From: Phoebastria nigripes
Lineage: Eukaryota > Chordata > Aves > Procellariiformes > Diomedeidae
Direction: 5' to 3'
Assembly (NCBI GenBank): GCA_035582835.1
Contig: JAYKAV010002950.1
Location: 578,637 to 642,636 of the forward strand
DNA: 64,000 nucleotides
The notes beneath the pieces are model-generated. The model was not told the origin of the DNA. It did no database searches and was given only the letters and a program-made list of their open reading frames with translations. Shown here piece by piece: positions 1 to 12,377 of the stretch (the first letter of the stretch is position 1; the number at the start of each line of letters is the position of its first letter). A program made the translations under genes and the position numbers.

Positions 1-3000
1 ATTTACATTTTATATTGAAGTCACTCATTCACCATTGATATACTAAACCAGAAGGAACATCATCACCTGTAAAGGTGCAAGCAGACATGACCCAGGAGTG
101 TTGTGCTTTTGGGAGGCCGATGAACCACTTTTTAAGGCGCTATTGGAACTAAATTATCAGTAAGTAGAAAAGCATCTGAATCACGCAGACAGTTTTCACA
201 GTTGCTGGAAGGCATTATATTACTGCCGCCTGTCTTTGTAGTAATGTCAGTCCTATGTGTAAAGCGGGTAGTGAGAGATCTGTTCCCTGGCTCAAAGCGC
301 ATACAGTGCAATACCATATGCTCCCATCATAAGGAACCGTGGGTGCTCACAACCAATCAAGATCAATCTCTCAATTAGGCAGATCATAGGGCTCAAACAC
401 AAAGGAGAAGTGGTAACTCCTAGTGATGCACTTATTCTCTTAGCCGTGTTGTTTCTGTGTTGGATTATTGCTGAAAGGCTTTGGGGGAAAAAAATGTGTT
501 TCAAGGAGGAGGTGTCACAATATGTCATTTATAAACAGTGAAGTATATTGCATCATACACATTTATAATACATCCACGTGGACAGGTGCAGATACATGCA
601 GGCTGCTTGGTCGGTGCTCTCAGATGGCTGGATACAAGCCAGCTCTAGTCTAGAAGCTGTTTAGACACAAACCGGTAATATACACAGCCTGTCACCAGGC
701 CTTATTGACTTGAGCGCAGTGCAATGTTAACACAGTTATATAGACCAGAAATGGCTCGTGTCTGGCCAGCTCAGAGGATGGGGAGACAAATCTCACAGCT
801 ACGTCTGCCCTCAGGAGGGTGCACCCATAGATTCCCTGAACTCCCCCGACTTGTTAAGGCAGATGCCAACATCTGAGATACAGCCAGTGAGAGGGGGCAT
901 TTTCAAACTCAGACAGAATTTAAAATAAAGTCTTTGCTGTGGGAATAAACATCTATATAGGTCTTATCTCCCTCTGAGGTTTGTGGGCATAAATACCTAT
1001 ACAGGTCTTATCTCCCTTTGAGGTTTTTCTTGAATTTTTACAATGTTCATAGATATGCTGATAGAAAAAAAAAATATCAGTGTTGCATGTCTTTCAAGCA
1101 TATGGCTCTCCTTAGAGCCAACAAGGCTTTTGTATGAAAAATGAATATGAAATCAGGGCAAGATTTTAGTATACCAAAGTAAATTCCCTCCAAGACTATG
1201 TACAACAAATAAAAAGAGGAAAGAAAAGGTGGAAAATCTGTAAGGTGATCAAGCTACCAGTGAGCTTAACTCAGGTCCACAGGCTACCTCAAAGAAAAGA
1301 CACAAAACAAACGAACAAACAAACAAAAATCCTCCTTAGAGATCGCACCAGTCAGCTGGCCAGAAAAAAATGCCAAAGCAACAGTGTACTGGTGCCATCT
1401 GGCTACTTCTCCTCCCTCCGATGGCTCCCTGCCATATTCCTGACCAGGATATTGGAAGAACCAGATACAGGCCACATCCAAAAAAATCCTCACAGGTTTT
1501 ATACTGGGCCCAGTGGATGCTGGAACAGGTTGCTGGGAGTCAATGTTATATAAATGTCATGCAGTGTGAACATGCCTGAAAAGTCTAATAGCTGAATACC
1601 AAATCTTACTATCTTAAAGGCACACTGGGACTTTACAGAAGCAAAAGCAGCCTCACATTCAAAAAAATTNGGGTTAACAGCATGCAGCATATAGAAACAC
1701 ACTGGGTTTTCCTCTGTGGCTACTTTTCATTTCAAACTTCCCTTTCAGATCCAAAATGGGACTGTTGCCTTGAAGAAGACAAGATTTGGGGTCACTTTGC
1801 CAGAAACTAATCTTTACCTAAGTTGAGGAAAGCCAGGCTGTGATTATCAGACAGTTGTATTTATTTTGCTTGATATAAATGTAATCTAGGGATTGAAAGC
1901 AAAACACTACATATTCAGAAGATAATTCACAGTTTTAGATATCAACTGAAAATCAAAATATGCACCATTTGCAGTCAGCAACATTTGCAAACCACATGTA
2001 TGGGATATGTACAGCTGGTGTAGAATTTAATTTGAATGCTATTTATGTGCTATGCATGCTGCATATAAAGCAGACTGTCAACTGTTCACTTCCAAAAAAG
2101 GAAATAAAAGGTAGAAAAATTAAACCTACAAATCCTAGGAACCTTAAGATTTCAAAACACGAACAATGGTTTATATCTGCTTTCAATTTCTTAGGCTTTT
2201 GTCAGTTTAACAGAACCTTTCACTCATTTGGTGTATTTCTCTAAAACATAGTGCAGTTTGTAATTGTTTATGTGTGGTTATAAAATTCATATCTCTCTGA
2301 GGCACAGGAATGACCCCTGCTTAGTGAATATGTATTCTTTGGATTTTTTCAGCTTCTAATCTTTTAATACGAATAATTTATACCTGAAATAATTTTAGTA
2401 CTTTTAAAAAGTGTGATATTGCTAGATTTTTGAGAGAGGCATGTTNTTTATTCATACAACATATACAGTACAGGCCTTTGCAGTGCAAANATCCTGACAC
2501 TGCCCTAATAAATTAAGCAAAACACAGGACCTCTGGTTGGAGACTTGCAAACTTTACTTCATGTTCATTTGATCTCAGTTAACACCACAGAAAACTGCAC
2601 CACACTATTTTACAAGCTAGCTCAGAATGACCTAGGAAGAACTCATGCAATTCACTTTGACTTTCAAAAAATTATAAAAATAAAACCCAAAACTCTCCTT
2701 CCTCCAGTCTGTTTCCCTTTTACCTTCTCTACAAGTATGAATGAAATTTGGCCCTATGCAGAGCCAATACCAAGGTCACCATTACTGAAAGCAGTGATAT
2801 GGGTGTAACAAAAATATGTGGAAAGGTGTCTGTTTAATCTAAAAGATATTGTCTCCTTTAGAGACCTATACAGAGCTTGATAATAATACAGAGCCATGCA
2901 ACAATAAATTTTACTACTGTCGGATGTGCTACCTCTGTGCCAGTGATAAAATAAATCATGGCCATTTGATGACCCTGAGAGCAAATGGAATAGTACAGTT

Positions 3001-3689
3001 TGTGTCTACGTGCCCAAACTCTTCTCCATCCAAAATGAGGTGGCCCATCCACGCTGCCTGTTGAGAGTCCTTGCCACCTGCCAAGTGTTGCTAGACATTC
3101 TCTGCAAGAAATTGTGTGTCCCATGTAGTGACCTCAAGGTGAGAAGGATCTCTGAAGCAATCTGATCCCTCCATTGTCCCATGATATTCAAGGAAGTGAG
3201 CAGCCTTTCCACCAACACTGACAGTAGATATCTAATAAAGTAACAAAAGTATGGGACTAATTGAGGCTGGAATAACAAGGCGCTCAGCTAAACTTTAGTT
3301 GTCAAACAGCCCTGTCCTCCTGTGAAGATAATTCTAAAACAATCCATTGTATGTCTAAAACAGCCTAGCTGGCAAAATGGGTCTTTTTTGTCCCTCATTT
3401 GCAAAAAGCATTTTATGATCTGGAAAGGAAAAAGGTCTTAAGTTGATTTTAAGGAAATTCTACTTTGGCNTAACCACAAATAAAATATGCATTTGTACTC
3501 CAGAAACTGAAGTTACCTCCTTAAGCAATTATTGAACCTTGACCTTTCTTTCCCCTCTAAGGAATGTACATGAATTTGGTAAATCTCCATAGGAATTCAC
3601 ACTCATTGGAGAAGATGAGTAGCAGAGTAAAAACTGGTCTTCAGGAGAACAGACTTCAGCTTACTCAGGGATCTTATAGGTAGGATCCT
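1..3689. other. intergenic DNA without recognisable genes
   Basis: All open frames here are short (about 100 codons or fewer), overlap on both strands and show no protein family that I recognise. A tandem duplication lies near 940-1027 and a small AAAC-type simple repeat near 1305-1328. The rest is AT-rich unique sequence with isolated Ns. I see no splice-linked exons, and I could not assign any stretch to a named repeat family. Confidence 0.6.
938..1027. repeat. two-copy tandem duplication, 44-bp period
   Basis: A block reading TGTGGG-ATAAA-then-GGTCTTATCTCCCT-TGAGGTTT occurs twice in direct orientation, with the shared GGTCTTATCTCCCT core starting at 960 and again at 1004. The copies differ at a handful of bases, so the duplication is not recent. 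No gene or known repeat family was recognised around it. Confidence 0.75.
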
Positions 3690-5525
3690 ATGGGAGGCAG
3701 CTCTGAAGGGTAAAGGAGCTCAGGAAAGCTGTCAGGTCTTTAAAGACAGCATCCTCCAAGCACAAGAATGGTCTATCCCAATACTCCGGAAAAAAAGATG
3801 TATATAGGATAGGGGCTTGGCTAAACAGGCAACATACAACAGAGCTCCAATGTAAAAAGGCAGTATATGAGAGGTGGAATCTGGGACAGGCTACAAAGGA
3901 GAAATGTATAAATGTTGCCTGGGCATGTAGGGAAAGCCAAAGTTCACCTAAAGCTGACCTTCTCAAGGGATGTCAAGGGCAACAAGAAGAGCTCCTACCA
4001 CTGTGTTAGTGGTAGTAAAAGGCTGAACAAGGAAAATGTGAGTCCATTTCTGAATGGAGTAGGTGATCTAGTGACAGTGGACACATAGAAGACTGAGGTA
4101 CTCAATGCCTTTTCTGTTTCAGCCTTCCCCAACAAACAAAGTCTTCCAAGCCTCTTTGCTTAGAAGGTTTGAGAAGAACTACCAGCAGTGGTTGAGGATC
4201 CAGTCAGGGATTATTTAGAACTACTTGACCCATACAAGCCCATGGGACTGATCAAGTTGTATGCAAGGGTGCTGAGAGACCTGGTCAATGTCCTTGCAAG
4301 GTGACTCTCTACATTTTTTCTAAAGCTGTGGACACTGGAAGAGATCCATGACTTCTGGAGAAAGGCAAGTGTTGCATGCATCTTCAGAAAAGGCCGAAAT
4401 GGCCGTCCAGGAAACTACAGGCCAGTCAGCTGCACTTTGGTCCCTGGGAAAATCATGGAGCTAGTCATCTTGGAAGACATTTCTGGGCACATGAAGAAGA
4501 AGAAGATGATTGGGAACAGTCAGCATGGATTTCCTAAAGTCCATATGCCCAACAGACTTGATTGTCTTTTACGATGAAATGACTGGTGTGGTGATCAATG
4601 CGAGAGCAATGGATGTCATTTACCTCTATTTTAGCAAGGCTTTTGAAACTGCCTCCTGCAATATTCTTATATCCAAGTTAGGATGTTTTAGTCTGGACAG
4701 CAGACAAGTAGATGCGTGAAAAGCTGGTCAATGGTTGGGCTGCTTAATGGGTTGAACTCCACCTGGAGGCCAGTTACAAGTTGAATACTGCAGGATCTGT
4801 ACCAAGACCTGTCCTGTTTAACAACTTTATCAATGGCCTGGAGGAGGCAACGTAATGCACTTTCATGTTGTTTGCAGATGATACTAAACTGGTGCTTGTC
4901 CATATGCCCGGGAGCAAGGCCAGCATCCAAAGGGATCTAGACAGGCTGGAGGAATAGGCCAACAAGAACTTCATTAAATTTAATAAGGACAAATGCCAAG
5001 TCCTGCACCTGGGAAGGAAGAACTCATTGTAGTGACACAGGCTGGAAATGCACTGGCTGTAGAGCAGCTCTGCTGGAAAGGACATTGGGGTTTTGGTAGC
5101 TAGCAAGATGAACATGAGCCTGCAGTGTGCCCTGGCAGACAAAAAGGCCAATAGCATCCAGGACTGTATCAACAGGAGCAAGCCTAATACATCAAGGGGA
5201 GTGATTATCTCCCTTTGCTCAGCACTCCTTAGATGGCATGTAGAGTACTGTCTCCAGTTTTGCCCCTCCTGGTACAAGGAAGTAATTGATCAAACGGAGC
5301 GAGTTCAGCGGAAGGCCAGAAACACGGTTAGCAGCTGGAGCAATTGTCCTGTGAAGAGAAGCCAAGGGACCTGTGCTTGTTCAGCGTGGAGAACATTTCA
5401 TAGCAGCCTTCCAGTACCCACAAGGAGGTTCTCAAGAAGAGGAATCCAGGCCTTCACATGTGTGTGTGACTTCAGAGCTTGAGCAGNAGTTTGGACTGCA
5501 AATCTGAATTATTCTGTGATTCTAT
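3690..5525 (+). mobile_element. CR1 LINE, heavily degraded, 5'-truncated
   Basis: Broken frames along the plus strand match CR1 ORF2. The segment starts in the region after the endonuclease (compare GKGVQEG and KEILKAQ in the better copy at 36.6 kb). It continues through the reverse transcriptase fingers and palm (residues such as FYDEMTG, DVIYLYFSKAFETAS near 4575-4660, and ADDTKL near 4875-4890) and the C-terminal part (SALLRWHVEYCLQF near 5218-5259). It finishes with an ATTCTGTGATTCTA 3' tail near 5509-5525. Stops and frameshifts are numerous, and no single frame spans the domain. Compared with the copies at 12.4 and 36.6 kb it is clearly more diverged, so it belongs to an older CR1 subfamily. 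It cannot encode protein. Confidence 0.85.
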
Positions 5526-6049
5526 TTTGCCATCAACATTGATTTAAGATCTAGCCATTATTATTTAATTTTAACCTATGTATATGTAGGGCAAAATTAT
5601 TCCTGCAGGGTGGACAGAAAACTTGGCAATCCTTTGAATTTTTATCTCATAATTTCTTTCCAAAGAAGGACTTATCCTCACAGAATACAATGGGCTTTCT
5701 TCTCACTTCTTGGCTACAAGTATTTCCCAGCTTCTCCACCCCTTTTTCACAACAGCATTCAGAATTTTATACACAGGTGTGTTTCTTCCGCACTGTCATT
5801 CCAGGTTGGCTGATGTCTCTCCAGATTGCACTGAGCAAATGGGGGATTGTCCCAGCACCCAAAGGGAGTACTCTCTAGCTTTTATAGCTTTGGAGGTTTA
5901 GAGATGGAGAGGGACCACTGAACAAACACAAAGCATGTCTTTTTCTCTGTTGTGCATTGTTTTCCACCTTCCTTACTCATAAAGCTTAAGTCCTTGGAAT
6001 AATAAACAAGGAATTATGGAAAAGTAAGGATATGTTATTATTCACACAG
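5526..6049. other. unique intergenic spacer between CR1 fragments
   Basis: AT-rich sequence with only short overlapping open frames (60-70 codons) that resemble no family. Nothing further is seen. Confidence 0.5.
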
Positions 6050-6245
6050 CACATAGGATTAGGGAGACCACATCTGGAAGGCTGGACCCAGCACTGAGAT
6101 CTATACTTGGAAAAGGATGCTGATTAGGGCACAGACTGAAAAAGGTTCAGAAGATAGTTACAATTCATGGTCTGGAAAACCTGCCTTACAATGATAAAAT
6201 AACACAGCTCAATTTGGTTTCTCTAAGAAGAAGATACTAGAGCTC
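6050..6245 (+). mobile_element. old CR1 3'-region fragment
   Basis: The stretch resembles the CR1 C-terminal region in a decayed form. GGGAGACCACATCTGGAAG corresponds to the segment coding for RPHLEY, and it is followed by a KRFRR-type basic stretch and a TGGTCTGGAAAACCTGCC block equivalent to the GLE region. The similarity is seen at the word level only and the frame is destroyed. It may be an older family than the element that follows directly downstream. Confidence 0.45.
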
Positions 6246-6294
6246 TAAAAGCCCAGGAAAGATTTCTGTTAGTAAGAAATCTGTTCTGTCAAGT

Positions 6295-8206
6295 AGACAA
6301 AGGCATAACAAACAGGAGGAGTTAGAAGCCTGAGTGCAGTTACAGGGCTATGACCTCTAGGATCACAGAGACATTGTGGGATGGTTCACATGGCCAGAGT
6401 GCTGCATAGGAGTGATACAGGCTCTTCAGATGGGACAGGCAAGGAAGACAGGGAAGGGGAGTTGCCCTTTATGTGAAAGAGCAGATGGAGTACATGGAGC
6501 TCAGCCTTGGGACAGGTCAGAGCCAGTTGAGAGCTTATGGGTCAAGATTAGCAGGCAGACCAACATGGGTGCCATTGGTATCTGCTACAGGGCACGTGGT
6601 GATAGAGGATACGAAAAAGGACGAGGTACTCAATGCTGTCTTTGGCTCAGTCTTTATCAGTAAGACCTGTCTTCAGGAATCCCAGGCCCCTGCTACAAGA
6701 GTGAAAATCTGGAGCAAGGAAGACTTACTCTTGGTGGAAGAGGACCAGGTTAGGGACCACTTAAACAAATTAAACATACACAGTGAGTCCTGGGGGAACT
6801 GGCTGATTTCATCACGAGGTCACTCTTGATTATATTTGCAAGGTCTTGGTGACTGGGGGAAGTTCCTGAAGAATGGAAGCAAGCAAATGTCACTCCTATC
6901 TTCAAGAAGGGCAAGAAGGACGTGCTGGGGAACTACAGGCCAGTCTACCTCACCTCAGTCGCTTGGAAGATGATGATGAAAATCCACCTGGAAGCCATTT
7001 CCAAATAAGAAAGTAATTGGGAATAGTGAGCATGGATTTATGAAGGGGAAATCATGTTTAACCAGCCTGTTAGCCTTCTACAATGAGATGACTGGCTTGG
7101 TGGATGAGGGTAGAGTAACTGATGTCGTTTACCTGACAAAGTACCAGATAAGTGGACAGTGAGATGCATTGAAAACTGAGTGAACAACTGGGCCCAGAGA
7201 GTTGTGATCAGCAGCACNAAGTTCATTTGGAGTCAAATAATTAGTGTTATACCACATGGTCCAACACTGGTGCCAATACTGTTTAGCCTCTTCATTAATG
7301 ACCTGGATACCCGACAGAGTGCACCTCAGCAAGTTCACAAATGATACAAAACTGGGAGGAGTGTCTGATACACCAGAGTGCTACCATTCAGAGGGACCTG
7401 GNTAGGCTGGAAAATTGGGCAGAGGGAAACTTCACGAAGTTCAACAAGGGGAAATGCCAAGTCTTGCACCTAGGGAGTAATAACTCCAGGTACCAGTACA
7501 TGCTGAGGGGCAACCAGCAGGAAAGCAGCTCTGCAGAGAAGGACCTTGGGGTCCTGGTGGACAACAAGCTGACTATGAGCCATCAATGCAGCAAAAAAAA
7601 GCCAACAGTATCCTGGGCTGCATTAGGAAGAGGGTTGCCAGTGGGTTGAGGGAGATGATCTTTCCCTTCTACTCAGCCCTGGTGATGCACATGTATGGTA
7701 ATGTGTCCAGTTCTGGGTTCCCCAATATAAGAGAGAGATGGACTTATAGGATTGAGTCCAGTGCAGGGCCACAAAGATGATTAAGGGACTAGAGCATCTC
7801 TTGTGTGAGGAGAGGTTGAAAGAGCTAGGACTGCTCAGCCTGGAGAAGAGAAGGCTCAGGGGGGATCTTATCAACATGTATAAGTATCTGATGGAAAGAA
7901 ATGAAGAAGAGGGAGCCAGACTCTTCTCATTAGTGCCCACAGACAGGACAAAAGGCAATGGGCATAAACTAAAAACAGGAAATTCCATCTGAACACATAA
8001 AAACACTTTTTTACTGTGAGGCTGGTCAAATATTGGAATAGCTTGCCCAGAGAGGTTGTGGAGTTTCCATCTGCAGAGCTATTCAAAAGGCAACTGGAAA
8101 TGGTCCTGGGCAACTTGCTGCAACAGACCCTGCTTGAGCAGGGGGTTTGGACCCGATGACCTCCAGAGGTGTCTTCCAACCTCAACCATTCTGTGATTCT
8201 GTGAAG
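6295..8206 (+). mobile_element. CR1 LINE with large internal deletion
   Basis: The element begins in the endonuclease coding region (AACAGGAGGAGTTAGAAGCC, equivalent to NKQEELEA in the 36.6 kb copy) and continues through EQMEYMEL and LVESLWVKI-like words. Near 6590-6610 it jumps to the NAVFGSVFISKTC region, so most of the endonuclease-to-RT linker is missing. It then runs through NYRPV, HGFMKGKSCLTSLLAFYNEMTGLVDEG, a TNDTKLGG version of the RT active site near 7335-7360, the CQVLHLGSNN and SALVMHMYG regions, and a terminal ATTCTGTGATTCTGTGA at 8189-8206. Many frameshifts and stops are present. It is a dead copy of moderate age. Confidence 0.88.
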
Positions 8207-11200
8207 TTCCAATAACTGGCAACTGACAGTGTATACATTGCATTTAGAACTTGTGTAAAACGTTAATGGTGAGAGTAATTAGACTTTGATGAAATTTTTC
8301 AGTCACTCTGATAGCTTCTCATCAGCTGAAGCCTCTGAATCAAGAGAAAATGTCTGCTTGAAAAAGCTGCTGCAGCTCACGCAGGAATTAGACATTATTT
8401 CTAACAAGCACAGAAAAAAAATTCTGCAGTCTAAGTCAGGCAAAAGTTAGATCAAAATGTGCAACTTCAGTTATCAATGTCAGGCTGCTTCTCTTTGCTT
8501 CTTGCATTGAACCTGCTCCAGCATCCTCACAGACAGACNTAGATTAAATTATTATAATGGTGTTTCCTGATCTTAAAATCTCTGAGTAGCTGAACACCAG
8601 TTCTCTAGTCTACAATGCATATTTAAATATAAGTTTTAGCATATTTGAAGCGCATATACAAATTCTTGTAGATATAGCAGGTGCATTTAAATGAATGTGA
8701 ATTCCCTTTCAAAATGTAGATGAGGGTTATGTTGTAAGAAATTTTGTGTACAAGAATTTCAGAAGAGTTGACAAAGAAACTCACTATCTTCTGTAATCTG
8801 TGAAATACTGGAAAAGCTGGAAAAGTTCGAGACAACTAGAAGTAAGGTAACACCATGCCCACATCTTAAACAAAATTACTTAGTTGATTGTAAATCTGTC
8901 AGCTTGAAAAAGAATGAAGGCTGGTTTTATTAAGAGAAAAAATGGCCAAAGAGCTGAACACCAATTCCAAGTGCAGTTCTGAGGCTAGTGAAATCTTTGG
9001 ATACATAAACAGGGAATATCAAGTAGGGGAAAAAAGCCTGATATTCAGGCTCAGCATTCAAGCGGCCAGTCAGCCACTGACCCCCTGAATCAGTGCAGTT
9101 GGAGCAGGGTGTCCGGTTCTGCTGCCCACCCCTCAGGAGGACAGCTAACAATACGAGCAGGGTTCAAAAATGAACCAGAAAGAGTCACTGAGGGGTGTTT
9201 TATCATGATAAACTTAAGCAATCAACTTTAACAAGTGTGAAGTTGACGGCTCAGTTGCTTTAGTAAAAGTGATGTTCAGTCTAGCNGAGGAAGGTATAAA
9301 AATGCAATGCCAAAGCTGAAACTAACCATATTCAAATCAGGAGAAAGTTGCATGTTTTAAACAGTGAGAACAGCTATCATTGGAACAATTTCTCTGAGGT
9401 CATGGTGCATTAGCATAGGAAACCGAAACATTAAGATTTTATTTTCGATATACATGATCTAGTTTAAACAAATTAATTCAGTGCAGTCTTGTGCATTGCA
9501 CAGGAGGTCCGATCAGATGCTTGCAGTGGTTCCTTTGGGCCTTTTAATTGTAATCTGTACTTTATGACTCTCCCGCCTTCCTCTAGACTGTCACGTGCAT
9601 GTAAATGCTGCTCACACAAGTGCACATGCCTGCAACAGTTACAGGAGGATGAATTGCACACTCCCTCCATGGCACTGTAACCCACATGTTTTATGCTGCA
9701 GCATTTGACTTTGGCCCAAAGAAAGAGAGAACAGCTGTTGTTTAGACTCATTAAGAGCCAAGGAGCCCNACAGAGGTCTGCTCCACACATTGCCTGTGTG
9801 TGAGCGGATCGGTACGGTGCTACAGGAGCAAAACCCAACAGTCCTTTCCAAAAGGCATGTGCCAGCACCATCTCACAACACACTTCCCCACACCTTCCCT
9901 TAGCAGGCACACACCATCAACATCTTCATCGCTTTCCTAGGGTTAACACAGCAAAGACCTTCAAATGCTTGTAAACGAACTATTAACTTAATTAACAGAA
10001 TTGATGCTGAATAAGAGTTGCATATTTGTCATTTGGACCTCTGGGTCTACCTTGACGCAGCCTTTTCCTGACTGTGCCGTATTTTGGGACTCAGTCAACT
10101 CTACCTGCTGGTTGTTGCCTGAAAATGTCTTGTGCAAAACAATTGACTTAATGCCTCTTGTCTGCTCTCCTCTTGGCAGAGCATGTGTCCATCTGGAGTT
10201 ACAACCTCCTATGACCACCAGGCTACCTCTCATGACACAACCGATATCCTCACAGATATGCAGACTGTTTCTGTCAAGTGGTGGCAGCTCCTAGGGCCTT
10301 CTGGTCCTGCCTTATCTCCCTCTTTTATTTTTGCAAGTATTCAGTCCTTCTGGGTTTATAACAGATTTTTTGTGTTGTTCTCGCAAGCAAAATCTAAGGT
10401 TGTGTTAACCCTGTTTCACTGGCACCNTTCTGTAATAGAAGTACTAAGCATAGTCAGAAGTTGACTCTCTAGCCCTTTTTTTTTCAATGCGTACTTTATT
10501 ATTTCAGTGACAGTTTCCAACAAATGGACTGAAGAAAATGGGAACTAAAGGATGCTNGCCTGAGCCTGCATTTTACTGCAAACTGCTAAACCCGTGTCCA
10601 CTGTGTGAGAGAGACACAGAGAGAGATACACAGAGACTGTGACTCTAAACTGTGCCTGCTGTTTCAGACAGACCAGCAGAAATCACCTGAAATAAAAAAA
10701 TCTCCTGTTTACTTGTAGCAAGACTGTCTCAGGGAAGTGAGAACAGGGAGGACAGTGAGGTTTCTCAAACATTTCAGTGAATAATCGATGTCAAGTTTGA
10801 TCTAAAGGGACACATCTTCCCTGCACCAGCTGTGTCACCTGTGGGGATAGTTAGTCTTACGTCCTTTTGCTTTAATTGATCTGTATGTTTTGCGTAAATG
10901 ATAATCCTTAACAGTGTTTGAACACTCACAGTTTCTTTGTAGCCATTATAAAATCCCTTTCACATTTGTCTTGGATTTTCCAGTTCCCAGATGATTTCTC
11001 TGTGGATTTTTTTTTTGTAAACCTTTTTCTGTAACTGCTTAAGAACCACAATACAGGCTGAAATAAAATCCTGTGAAATTGCGAAATAAATATTGTGAAT
11101 ATTGAGAAATAAAATCCTGCGTGTTCTGGTCCCTTCCTTCAACTGACAATAATTTTTGGAAATAAGCTGTTCTGTCTACCCTATGCTAATACCCTTCTTT

Positions 11201-12154
11201 TTTTTCTTCCAGGGTTTCATTCCAGCAGCATTTCTGGCAGCAGTTGTCCACCTTTCATTTGAAATTGGATGGATTTCTGTTTTCCTCACAACGTAGCATA
11301 AACATGATCTAGCACTAGACTTTGTTACACTGCATTTCTATCAACCACAAAACTTCAGTCAGGTTTGTATTCAATCTGCAGCATCACTGATTTGGAGCTG
11401 AAAGAAAAATTTCTATAATCCCAAGGTAGAAGCTGCCAGGCCCTCCTTAGTGATGGCAGTAAGTGATGTATGGTCAGTCTCTGGCTGTGAATGTCTTTAC
11501 CATTGATTGGTAAGGTAAAAAAATTTAAATCCAAGGGCTGAAACCAACGACATTGAGTTTCTCTTTGTCCCTAAAATTTGCTGACCTTCTGTACTGCCCA
11601 GTTCAACCAGTTCAGTAGGACAAACTTTCCTTCACCATTTGACATCCTGGGGAAATTGTGCATCCTTCACTTGTCAGCTGAAATGGTCCCGCTGATGAAG
11701 GTTCCAGCTTTTAGGCTATATCTGCACTCCTAAGTAAAGGAGGTGGGGAGCAGTCCCTAGTCCCCGTGGCAAAATGGCACAGGCTGATGGATACCCAAAT
11801 GACTAAGGCCAGACCTCTCTTCAGTGGACTGGCTTCACCCAGAGCATTTGGCCTGTGTCTCCTCAAGCCCCTGGTGGCCCTAAGATGTCATTATTAGTTC
11901 GTGCTTCTTTTGTCAGTTTACAATACCTAAAATAATATGAAAGATGTGATATAGGCAGCCCACACACCACGTGCACCATCAAACTAAGAAAAAACAGAGC
12001 ATACTGACAGATTGGGCATCTGGAAACACAAAGCCTTCCAGGATGATCTGAGAGGACTATGTAGCATGGAAGGAGCCAAACTTGGTGCAGCCCGTATTGC
12101 CCTTTGGGCATGAACTGGCATGAACTTCTTTCAGACTTAGAATCTGGTGGGATC
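8207..12154. other. intergenic DNA without recognisable genes
   Basis: About 3.9 kb of mostly AT-rich unique sequence. Open frames reach only about 145 codons and overlap antisense to one another, with no recognised domain. A GA-rich simple patch lies near 10605-10640 and short T-runs near 10477 and 11006. No splice-linked coding pattern and no definable transposon was found. Confidence 0.55.
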
Positions 12155-12377
12155 ACTTAGAATGGTTTGGGTCAAAAGGGACCTTTAAAGATCATCTAGT
12201 TCAACCCTCCCTGCCATGGACAGGGACATGTTTCACTACATCAGGTTGCTCAAAGACCCGTCCAACCTGACCTTGAACACATCCAATGAGAGGGCATCCA
12301 CAACTCCTCTGAGCAACCCAGTCCAGTGTCTCACCACCTTCATTGTAAAAAAGTTCTTCCTTATGTCCAATCTAAAT
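12155..12377 (-). mobile_element. older minus-strand CR1, 3' segment (left part of interrupted copy)
   Basis: On the plus strand this reads as an inverted CR1 3' end: AGAATGGTTTGGGTCAAAAG, then the GACCTTTAAAGATCATCTAG block and the segment complementary to the [13 protein letters not shown] coding region. It stops abruptly at TCTAAAT (12371-12377). The sequence that should follow in a CR1 resumes at about 13699-13705. The two pieces are therefore one element split by the plus-strand CR1 between them. The tail also lacks the usual repeated ATTCTATGAT end, so the copy is old or truncated at its 3' tip. Confidence 0.85.
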
